A stretch of 14,203 bases of DNA. Origin: an uncultured Bacillota bacterium. Its GTDB lineage: Bacteria; Bacillota; Clostridia; Peptostreptococcales; Anaerovoracaceae. Where the stretch lies: contig CAUDEQ010000049.1 in assembly GCA_958448635.1 (NCBI GenBank), positions 1-14,203 of the forward strand, in the 5' to 3' direction. The translations under genes were made by a program, and so were the position numbers. Below are positions 8,254 to 14,203 of the stretch, one piece after another. Every line of letters begins with the position of its first letter. Positions within the stretch are counted from its first letter, which is position 1. The notes below the pieces were generated by a model that had not been told where the DNA came from, made no database searches, and saw nothing but the letters and a program-made list of their open reading frames with translations.

Positions 8254-10002
8254 ATGAAAGTAGTAATCGGACAAGGAAGCTGCGGTGTTGCCACCGGTGC
8301 CAGAAAAACCGCTGCGGAATTTGAAAAAATCATTGCAGAGAAGAATCTTGACGTGAATGTTGATATCACTGGATGCGTAGGAACATGCTATCTTGAGCCC
8401 ATCGTTGATGTTTACGATGATGAAGGCAAGATGACGAGATATGTCAAGGTGCAGCCTGACAAGGTTGAAAATATCGTCGAGAAGCATCTGGTTGGAGGTA
8501 AGGTTGCAGACGAACAGGCTATTTCGGAGGAAGACAAGCAGTTCGTTGAAAAGCAGCAGAGAGTAGTTCTGAGAAACTGCGGAGTTATCAACCCTGAGAA
8601 TATAGACGAATACATAGCTGTAGACGGCTATAAGGCTATTGAAAAGGTTCTCAAAGAGATGAAGCCTGAAGAGGTCATAGAGGAAATCAAGGTTTCAGGT
8701 CTGAGAGGAAGAGGAGGCGCAGGCTTCCCTACATGGTTCAAATGGAATGCATGCAAGGCAAGTCCAGGAACTGAAAAATACCTGGTGTGCAATGCAGATG
8801 AAGGAGATCCGGGTGCATTCATGGACAGATCCGTGCTGGAAGGAGATCCGCATTCTCTCATCGAGGGAATGATAATAGGCGGATACGCCATGGGAGCAGC
8901 ACAGGGCGTTATATACTGCCGTGCCGAGTACCCTCTGGCCATCAAGAGACTTGAGATCGCCATGGCTCAGGCCAGGGAAAAAGGATTCCTGGGCAAGAAT
9001 ATCCTGGGAAGCGGATTTGACTTTGACATATATATCAAGGCTGGTGCCGGCGCATTCGTATGCGGTGAGGAGACTGCGCTTATCGCATCGCTGGAAGGCG
9101 AAAGAGGTATGCCTAGACTTAAGCCTCCTTTCCCTGCAGCAAAGGGATTCTGGCAGAAGCCTACGGATATCAACAATGTTGAAACACTGGCAAATGTTCC
9201 TTGGATAATATATAACGGCGGTGCAGCCTTCGGAGCAATGGGTACAGAAAAATCAAAGGGTACCAAGGTATTCGCACTGGCAGGAAAGATCAAAAAAGGC
9301 GGACTCGTTGAGGTTCCTATGGGTCTGACTCTCAGAGATGTTATCTTCGGAATAGGCGGAGGTATCAAGAACGACAGACAGTTCAAGGCAGTTCAGATGG
9401 GTGGTCCGTCAGGAGGATGTATTCCTGCAGAGCTTATCGACACTCCTGTAACCTACGAGGATATCAACAAGACCGGAGCCATCGTTGGTTCAGGCGGTAT
9501 GATCGTAATGGACGAGGATACATGCATGGTCGACATGGCAAGATACTTCCTCAACTTCACGCGTGACGAATCATGCGGTAAATGCAACTACTGTCGTATC
9601 GGTACTAAGAGAATGCTGGAGATCCTCGAAAGGATCACCAACGGCGAAGGAAAGGATGGAGACATCGAGCTGCTGGAAGAGCTGGCTGTCAAGATAAAGG
9701 ACGGCTCCATGTGCGGACTCGGTCAGACTGCTCCTAATCCTGTACTTACGACACTGAAATATTTCAGAAACGAATATGAGGATCATATTTACAATAAGAA
9801 GTGTACTGCAGGCTCCTGCAAGGCTCTCGTGACATATACCATCAACGATGGATGTAAGGGTTGTACGCTCTGCTCCAAGAATTGTCCTGTGGATGCTATC
9901 TCAGGCAAGGTAAGGGAAAAATTCGTTATAGATCAGGAAAAGTGCATCAAATGCGGCAAGTGTCTTGAAATGTGCAAATTTGATGCAATAGATAAGAAAT
10001 AA
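8254..10002 (+). CDS. stnB: NuoF-like NADH-binding flavoprotein with C-terminal ferredoxin domains (StnB-like)
   Basis: 582-aa soluble subunit expected to bind FMN and NAD(H) and to be the NADH entry or exit point of the complex. Domains in order: an N-terminal thioredoxin-like segment with Cys10, Cys41 and Cys45; the NuoF core with RGRGGAGFPTWFKW (151-164) and CNADEGDPGAF (179-189) for NADH and FMN; the [4Fe-4S] ligands Cys441, 444, 447 and 487 (CGKCNYC, then MCGLGQ); a KKCTAGSCKAL element (515-525) like the conserved metal-site region of HydB/HndC; and two [4Fe-4S] ferredoxin motifs (Cys534/537/540/544 and Cys564/567/570/574). The layout equals HydB of bifurcating hydrogenases and HylB/StnB. 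Near-perfect AGGAGGTG precedes ATG by 5 nt. The partner genes decide which complex it serves: no hydrogenase catalytic subunit is encoded here, so a transhydrogenase is preferred. Confidence 0.9.
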   Translation: MKVVIGQGSCGVATGARKTAAEFEKIIAEKNLDVNVDITGCVGTCYLEPIVDVYDDEGKMTRYVKVQPDKVENIVEKHLVGGKVADEQAISEEDKQFVEKQQRVVLRNCGVINPENIDEYIAVDGYKAIEKVLKEMKPEEVIEEIKVSGLRGRGGAGFPTWFKWNACKASPGTEKYLVCNADEGDPGAFMDRSVLEGDPHSLIEGMIIGGYAMGAAQGVIYCRAEYPLAIKRLEIAMAQAREKGFLGKNILGSGFDFDIYIKAGAGAFVCGEETALIASLEGERGMPRLKPPFPAAKGFWQKPTDINNVETLANVPWIIYNGGAAFGAMGTEKSKGTKVFALAGKIKKGGLVEVPMGLTLRDVIFGIGGGIKNDRQFKAVQMGGPSGGCIPAELIDTPVTYEDINKTGAIVGSGGMIVMDEDTCMVDMARYFLNFTRDESCGKCNYCRIGTKRMLEILERITNGEGKDGDIELLEELAVKIKDGSMCGLGQTAPNPVLTTLKYFRNEYEDHIYNKKCTAGSCKALVTYTINDGCKGCTLCSKNCPVDAISGKVREKFVIDQEKCIKCGKCLEMCKFDAIDKK

Positions 10003-10019
10003 GGAGTGGAGGGTATAAA

Positions 10020-13000
10020 ATGAACAAGTTCAGACTTAATATCAACGGCAAAGAGGTGACAGGAGTACCTGGCCAGACGATACTTGAAGTTGCAAGAGAA
10101 AACGACATTTTTATTCCGACTCTCTGCTACGATGAAAGAACAAAGATATACGGATCATGCGGTATATGCGTATGCGAGGTGGAGGGTAATCCTAAGCTCT
10201 GCAAGGCATGTGCCACAGAGATCGCACCTGGAATGGTGATAAAGACCAATACTGAAAGAGTAATCGAATCAAGAAAGACAAATCTGGAGCTTCTGCTTTC
10301 AAACCACGTGGGAGACTGCAGACCTCCATGTGTACTGGCATGTCCTGCTCAGACAGATTGTCAGGGCTACGTAGGTCTCATCGCCAACGGTGAATACGAG
10401 GCCGCTCTTGAGCTGGTAAAGGATAAGATTCCTCTCCCTGCAGCACTGGGAAGAGTATGTCCTCATCCTTGCGAAACAGAGTGCAGAAGAGGCCTCATCG
10501 ACGAGCCTGTTTCCATTCAGTGGCTCAAGAGATTTGCGGCAGATCAGGATCTGATGAGCGAGGAAACATTTATCCCTGAATGTGCAGAGGATACAGGCAA
10601 GAGCGTTGCCGTAATAGGCGGCGGTCCTATGGGTCTGTCTGCAGCATACTTCCTGAGACAGATGGGACACAGCGTTACTATTTTCGAGGCTATGCCTAAG
10701 GCAGGAGGAATGCTGAGATACGGTATTCCTGAGTACAGACTTCCTAAGGCTGTGCTGGACGATGAAATCCTGACTATCCAGAAAATGGGAGTTGAGATAA
10801 TTACAGATACCAAGATCGGAGTTGATATTCCGTTCGAATCCGTAAGAGAAGACTTCGATGCAGTTCTTCTTGGTATAGGCGCATGGGTATCCACTGGCGT
10901 AGGCTGCGAAGGCGAGGATGCTGAAGGTGTTATCGGCGGAATAGACTTCCTCAGAAAGGTAGTAAGAAACGAAGAAATCCAGCTGGGTGAGAAAGTTGCC
11001 ATCGTAGGCGGCGGAAATACAGCGATGGATGCCTGCAGAACAGCTGTAAGGCTGGGAGCAAAAGAGGTATATAACATCTACAGGAGAACCAAGGATGAAA
11101 TGCCTGCTGATCTGGTTGAGATCGAAGAGGCGGAGGAGGAAGGAGTTATCTTCAAGAACCTGACAAATCCTATAGAGGTCCTCAAGGATGAAAACGGTCA
11201 CGCATGGGCAGTGAAGCTTCAGATCATGGAGCTGGGCGAGCCTGATGAGTCGGGAAGAAGAAGACCTGTTCCTGTAAAGGGCAAGACAGAGACCATCGAA
11301 ATCGACACCATGATATTGGCCATAGGTCAGGCAGTAGATGCTGAGCTCTTCGACTGCGATAAGACGAGAAAGAATGCCATCGCATACGATAAGGATACCT
11401 TCATGACCAGCATACCGGGCGTATTTGCAGGCGGAGACTGCGGTAATGACAAGATATCCATAGCTGTAGAGGCCATTGCAGATGCCAGAAAGGCTTCGAA
11501 CATAATAGATGCATACCTCAACGGTGAAACAATAAAATACGAAAAGCCTTATTTCGTAACGAGAGATGACATCACCGAAAAGACATTTGAAGACAGAGAG
11601 AGAATGTGCAGGCCTGAGATGCCTCAGCTCTCACCTGAAGAGAGAAAGGACAACTTCACTGAGGTTATTCCTGACGGATATACGCCGGAGCAGGCAGAGG
11701 CAGAAGCCAGCAGATGTCTTGAGTGCGGATGTCATGACTACTTCGAATGTAAGCTGATAGATTTGGCAAATCAGTATGACGTTCATCCTGAGAGACTTGC
11801 CGGAGACATCAATACGGTTGAATTTGAAGATGATCATCCGTTCATCGTAAGAGATCCTAACAAATGCATACTTTGCGGCCTTTGCGTAAGAGTATGTGAC
11901 GAGGTAATGGGCGTCGGCGCTCTTGGCCTTGTTCACAGAGGCTTCGATACTGTTGTAAAGCCTACACTCGAAAAGCCGTTAGTTGAGTCGGGCTGCGTAT
12001 CCTGCGGTCAGTGCGTAAGCGTATGTCCTACAGGTGCTCTTCAGGAAAGAACGACGATGATAAAGGAAACTCCTGTGAACACGGATGTGACGGAGACTAC
12101 ATGCTCCTACTGCTCGGTAGGATGCAGCCTTCTTCTGGAATCATACGGAGATATGCTGATAAAGGCCAACCCTGACAAGGAAGGCGTTGTAAATGCCGGT
12201 CTTGCCTGCGGAAAGGGAAAATGGGGATTCGACTGCTCGATGCTGGAGGATAAGCTGGAAGAGCCTCTTATCAAGGATGAGGAAGGCTTTAGAGAAGCAG
12301 ATTATCATGAAGCTCTGGTGCTGATTACCAAGAAGTGTCAGTCCATAGGAACAAGATATGGAAAGGATTCCATAGGCGTGGCAATATCCGACAGATATAC
12401 CAACGAGGAAGCTTATGCCATCAAGACCATGGCAGAGGATATGGGAGCCAAGATCTTCAGCATGAACAACAGACAGAGCGGCCTGAAGGATGTTCTGGGT
12501 CATGATGCTTCACCTAACACAATAGATGAGCTGCTTTCCACAGATCTGATATTGGCAGTAGGCTTCAATACGACGGACAATCCTGTTATACAGCTTAAGA
12601 TGAAGCAGGCAGCTGAGAGAGGCGCTAAAGTGGTGCTGGTAAATCCTGAGGAATTTCCTCAGAACATGCCTTATGCTGAAACAGTATATACTGCAAATCA
12701 GCTGAAGCTGCTGAAGGGCATCGCAGCCAACATCGTAGCAGCAGGAAAGGGCAAGGACATCGAAGGATACGAAGAATTTGCCGCCAGCGTAGCGGATGTT
12801 GATCTCTGTGAAGCAGGATCTGCTGATGCGAAGAAAATCGCTGACATGTATATGTCTGCAAAGAAGGCCATGATAGTGTTCACACAGAACTTCATCACTG
12901 TTGATGCAGCCAAGCTTCTGGCAGATATAGCTCTCATAAGCGGACATATTGGTTCACCTAGAGACGGTATACTTCAGGTTAAGTCAAAGAACAATTCACA

Positions 13001-13535
13001 GGGTCTTGTGGATATGGGAATCACCGATGGTGCTGAGGCTCTTGAGGGAGTAAAGGCACTCATCGTATTCGGTGAAGAGGCAGATATGGACACTGAAGCG
13101 CTGGAATTCCTGGCAGTATGCGATACTCACATGACTTCGCTGGCAGCCAAGGCAGATGTGGTTATACCTGGAACGGGATTCGCATCGACTTGCGGAACAT
13201 TCACCAATACTGAGAGAAGACTTCAGTTTGTGGACGCAGCCATAGATGAGGGCGTCCTCATGTCCAACTGGGAGGTTGCTGCTGAGATATCTCACGTATT
13301 GGAAATAGATCACAACTGGGAAGATACAGATGACATCTCTGCAGAAATGGACGATATGGTTCCTGCATACAAGTATGCAGAACTCGGCGAGGTTCTGGGC
13401 GGAGTTCTTACACCTGATGCCGCAAAACTTGTGACAGTGGAAGACGGAGCCTTCGCTGATCCTCTCAAGTGTACTGACAGCCTGATGAACGTAATAAAGG
13501 AAAGACTTCCAAAGCCTGTAAGCCCAACGGCATAA
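10020..13535 (+). CDS. stnC: Large fused NADPH-binding Fe-S flavoprotein (StnC-like transhydrogenase subunit)
   Basis: 1171-aa fusion. Domains: [2Fe-2S] ferredoxin (Cys36, 47, 50, 64); a GltD/NfnB-type [4Fe-4S] region (Cys100, 104, 108, 114, then 147, 151, 155) starting with a NuoG-like SNHVGDC; FAD-binding fold with GGGPMG (200-205) and a NAD(P) fold with GGGNTAMD (330-337) and YRR (354-356), as in NADPH-dependent GltD, FAD domain closing at AGGDCG (470-475); a Cys cluster (566, 569, 571, 577); two [4Fe-4S] motifs (616/619/622/626 and 659/662/665/669); and a formate-dehydrogenase-like domain with cluster ligands Cys695, 698, 702 and 730. That last domain lacks the catalytic Cys/Sec-His and ends at about GTFTNTERR (1059-1067) plus a tail, with no terminal pterin-binding domain. 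Expected role: NADP(H) site of a cytoplasmic electron-bifurcating transhydrogenase. GGAGG lies 7 nt upstream. Automated tools may miscall it formate dehydrogenase alpha or glutamate synthase beta. Confidence 0.82.
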   Translation: MNKFRLNINGKEVTGVPGQTILEVARENDIFIPTLCYDERTKIYGSCGICVCEVEGNPKLCKACATEIAPGMVIKTNTERVIESRKTNLELLLSNHVGDCRPPCVLACPAQTDCQGYVGLIANGEYEAALELVKDKIPLPAALGRVCPHPCETECRRGLIDEPVSIQWLKRFAADQDLMSEETFIPECAEDTGKSVAVIGGGPMGLSAAYFLRQMGHSVTIFEAMPKAGGMLRYGIPEYRLPKAVLDDEILTIQKMGVEIITDTKIGVDIPFESVREDFDAVLLGIGAWVSTGVGCEGEDAEGVIGGIDFLRKVVRNEEIQLGEKVAIVGGGNTAMDACRTAVRLGAKEVYNIYRRTKDEMPADLVEIEEAEEEGVIFKNLTNPIEVLKDENGHAWAVKLQIMELGEPDESGRRRPVPVKGKTETIEIDTMILAIGQAVDAELFDCDKTRKNAIAYDKDTFMTSIPGVFAGGDCGNDKISIAVEAIADARKASNIIDAYLNGETIKYEKPYFVTRDDITEKTFEDRERMCRPEMPQLSPEERKDNFTEVIPDGYTPEQAEAEASRCLECGCHDYFECKLIDLANQYDVHPERLAGDINTVEFEDDHPFIVRDPNKCILCGLCVRVCDEVMGVGALGLVHRGFDTVVKPTLEKPLVESGCVSCGQCVSVCPTGALQERTTMIKETPVNTDVTETTCSYCSVGCSLLLESYGDMLIKANPDKEGVVNAGLACGKGKWGFDCSMLEDKLEEPLIKDEEGFREADYHEALVLITKKCQSIGTRYGKDSIGVAISDRYTNEEAYAIKTMAEDMGAKIFSMNNRQSGLKDVLGHDASPNTIDELLSTDLILAVGFNTTDNPVIQLKMKQAAERGAKVVLVNPEEFPQNMPYAETVYTANQLKLLKGIAANIVAAGKGKDIEGYEEFAASVADVDLCEAGSADAKKIADMYMSAKKAMIVFTQNFITVDAAKLLADIALISGHIGSPRDGILQVKSKNNSQGLVDMGITDGAEALEGVKALIVFGEEADMDTEALEFLAVCDTHMTSLAAKADVVIPGTGFASTCGTFTNTERRLQFVDAAIDEGVLMSNWEVAAEISHVLEIDHNWEDTDDISAEMDDMVPAYKYAELGEVLGGVLTPDAAKLVTVEDGAFADPLKCTDSLMNVIKERLPKPVSPTA

Positions 13536-13579
13536 CGGAAGCCTGACAATTTGATATTTGTAGACATCATGATGATTTC

Positions 13580-13622
13580 AGCCGGCTGCACCGATTTATT
13601 CGGTCCAGCCGGCTTTGTTTTC
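13580..13622 (+). terminator. Strong rho-independent terminator of the redox operon
   Basis: AGCCGGCTGCACCGA (13580-13594) pairs with 13600-13614 across a 5-nt TTTAT loop: a 15-bp GC-rich stem with one mismatch. TTGTTTTC follows (13615-13622). It lies 45 bp past the stop of the large subunit. Confidence 0.9.
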
Positions 13623-13623
13623 A

Positions 13624-13651
13624 TTCACATTTTGCATTATAGAGGTATAAT
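13624..13651 (+). promoter_or_regulatory. Predicted sigma-A promoter for the MGMT-like gene
   Basis: TTCACA (13624-13629, 5 of 6 consensus) and a perfect TATAAT (13646-13651) are separated by 16 bp, immediately after the terminator T-tract. Transcription would start near 13658, leaving a leader of about 50 nt before ATG 13708. Confidence 0.7.
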
Positions 13652-13697
13652 ATAGGGAGAAGTTGAGTGGCTTCAGGATGTTTTCAGTTGATATTGT

Positions 13698-13703
13698 GAG
13701 GTG
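13698..13703 (+). promoter_or_regulatory. Ribosome-binding site favouring ATG 13708
   Basis: GAGGTG, a match to the 3' extension of the Shine-Dalgarno consensus, ends 4 nt before ATG 13708. It is too close to ATG 13705. The upstream TTG at 13663 would leave almost no leader behind the predicted promoter. Confidence 0.55.
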
Positions 13704-13707
13704 TATG

Positions 13708-14013
13708 ATGGCGGCGAAGATGACAGATGAACTCATATATGAAATATTATCCGTAGTGGAGGAAATACCCGAAGGCATGGTCACGACCTACGGCAGCATA
13801 GCGAAAATGATAGGAAGAGACAGGAATTCCAGACTGGTGGGAAAGGTTCTAAGCATGTCGGAGTATTACGGTGAATATCCGTGTCATCGAGTAGTCAATC
13901 ATGCAGGACGCCTGGCTCCCGGCTTCCCTCAGCAGCGCAGGCTCCTTGCAGAGGAGGGAGTGACCTTCAGAGATGAGCTACACGTCGATATAAAGCGACA
14001 TTTATGGACTTAA
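13708..14013 (+). CDS. MGMT-family protein (DNA-binding domain only, active-site Cys present)
   Basis: 101-aa protein consisting only of the C-terminal DNA-binding domain of O6-alkylguanine-DNA alkyltransferases (the small Atl1/YbaZ-like branch). A helical start (6-20) is followed by IPEGMVTTYG (20-29), IAKMIG (31-36) with the recognition helix after it, SRLVG (41-45) carrying the arginine that replaces the flipped base, PCHRVVN (58-64) and GRLAPGF (67-73). It ends in the typical IKRHLW near the C-terminus. Cys59 sits at the methyl-acceptor position; true alkyltransferase-like proteins have Trp or Ala there. So either repair by methyl transfer or lesion recognition is possible. The frame stays open upstream to a TTG at 13663 (116 aa), but the promoter and ribosome-binding-site positions favour 13708. 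It has its own promoter and is not part of the redox operon. Confidence 0.85.
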   Translation: MAAKMTDELIYEILSVVEEIPEGMVTTYGSIAKMIGRDRNSRLVGKVLSMSEYYGEYPCHRVVNHAGRLAPGFPQQRRLLAEEGVTFRDELHVDIKRHLWT

Positions 14014-14030
14014 AATAAAGGAGACCAGCT

Positions 14031-14166
14031 ATGAAAAATCAAGTATGAATTTGAAAAATATTTGACTGTGCTGTATTTCCTGAAAAAGACCGACTTTAAT
14101 AAGCCTCCTGTAAAGAGGAGATTTGAAAAGTCTATACAGTACAGGATCAATCTAAATCAAAAGTAA
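14031..14166 (+). pseudogene. Possible small ORF broken by a one-base frameshift
   Basis: AAAGGAGA sits 6 nt before ATG 14031, a good ribosome-binding site, yet the frame stops after five codons (MKNQV, stop). If the run of five A after ATG is read as four, the frame continues unbroken from 14038 to TAA 14164-14166. This gives about 44 residues, basic and aromatic-rich (starting MKIKYEFEKYL, ending RINLNQK). I recognise no family. It could be a real small gene with a frameshift or base-call error, or chance. It begins 17 nt after the MGMT-like stop and would be co-transcribed with it. Confidence 0.25.
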
Positions 14167-14203
14167 CATCATCGGTAAGCATCTTGTGAATGATGCGAAC
14201 CAG
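14147..14203 (-). CDS. Possible 3' end of a convergent gene, cut by the window edge
   Basis: On the minus strand from the right edge, 18 codons are open and then TGA at 14149-14147. The peptide is LVRIIHKMLTDDVTFDLD, which has the look of a protein C-terminus (amphipathic helix, then acidic tail) but is too short to identify. It would overlap the end of the small plus-strand ORF by 20 bp, and at most one of the two need be real. No convincing terminator follows it: the CTCCT/AGGAG hairpin near 14105-14120 has no T-run. Confidence 0.25.
   Translation of the reverse strand: MVRIIHKMLTDDVTFDLD

Noticed and set aside
7996..8487. A 163-codon minus-strand frame across the stnA/stnB junction
   Set aside because: It is antisense to both subunits and to their ribosome-binding site; composition alone explains the open frame.
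10299..11201. A 300-codon open frame on the minus strand inside the large redox gene
   Set aside because: It is the antisense shadow of a well-supported coding region. Its product has no recognisable domain, and no ribosome-binding site or promoter was evident.
10020..13535. Calling the large fusion an active NAD-dependent formate dehydrogenase
   Set aside because: The Cys/Sec-His active-site motif is replaced by NNRQSGL, there is no in-frame TGA for selenocysteine, and the terminal pterin-binding domain is missing.
7718..13535. Calling the operon a [FeFe]-hydrogenase (Hnd/HydABC) or respiratory complex I
   Set aside because: No H-cluster cysteine motifs occur in any subunit and no membrane subunits are encoded. 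The GltD-like NADP(H) module is foreign to both.
13663..13707. TTG start at 13663 for the MGMT-like protein
   Set aside because: It would lie about 5 nt after the predicted transcription start, and the added residues do not belong to the domain.
1..14203. tRNA, rRNA, CRISPR array or riboswitch
   Set aside because: No cloverleaf-like gene, regular spaced repeats or recognisable riboswitch core was seen by eye in the short intergenic regions.

Overview
The window looks like chromosome of an anaerobic, low-to-moderate GC Gram-positive bacterium of the class Clostridia. The evidence is strong AGGAGG ribosome-binding sites, frequent AGA/AGG arginine codons, a TTG-started class A penicillin-binding protein, a comEC-holA gene pair, and a soluble flavin/iron-sulfur redox operon typical of fermenters and acetogens. 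I cannot name the genus from sequence alone.

Layout. (1) Positions 1-74 are the 3' end (domains V and VI) of a group II intron on the + strand; the rest lies off the left edge. (2) Positions 105-3002 (minus) encode a complete bifunctional class A penicillin-binding protein. (3) A 169-bp divergent intergenic region carries one plausible sigma-A promoter for each side. (4) Positions 3172-7586 (plus) form a tight cluster: comEC (DNA-uptake channel), holA (DNA polymerase III delta) and an EamA/DMT-family permease. It ends in a rho-independent terminator whose stem starts inside the permease gene. (5) A new promoter at about 7625-7653 drives a three-gene operon at 7718-13535: a NuoE-like [2Fe-2S] protein, a NuoF-like flavoprotein with C-terminal ferredoxin domains, and a 1171-residue fusion. 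A strong terminator at 13580-13622 closes it. (6) A promoter and a short MGMT-like DNA-repair-family gene follow (13708-14013). (7) The last ~190 bp hold only weak signals: a small ORF that looks frameshifted, and the possible 3' end of a convergent minus-strand gene.

The centrepiece is the operon in (5). The fusion protein joins a [2Fe-2S] ferredoxin domain, a GltD/NfnB-like FAD and NADP(H) module, two more [4Fe-4S] modules and a formate-dehydrogenase/NuoG-like domain. That domain has no catalytic Cys or Sec and stops before the C-terminal pterin-binding domain. No hydrogenase H-cluster motif and no active formate dehydrogenase is present in the window. This architecture best matches the Stn family of ferredoxin-dependent, electron-bifurcating NADH:NADP+ transhydrogenases described from Sporomusa. 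NADH would be handled by the NuoF-like subunit, NADP(H) by the GltD-like module, and ferredoxin would be the third partner. The Stn assignment is from architecture and memory of the family, not from a database search.
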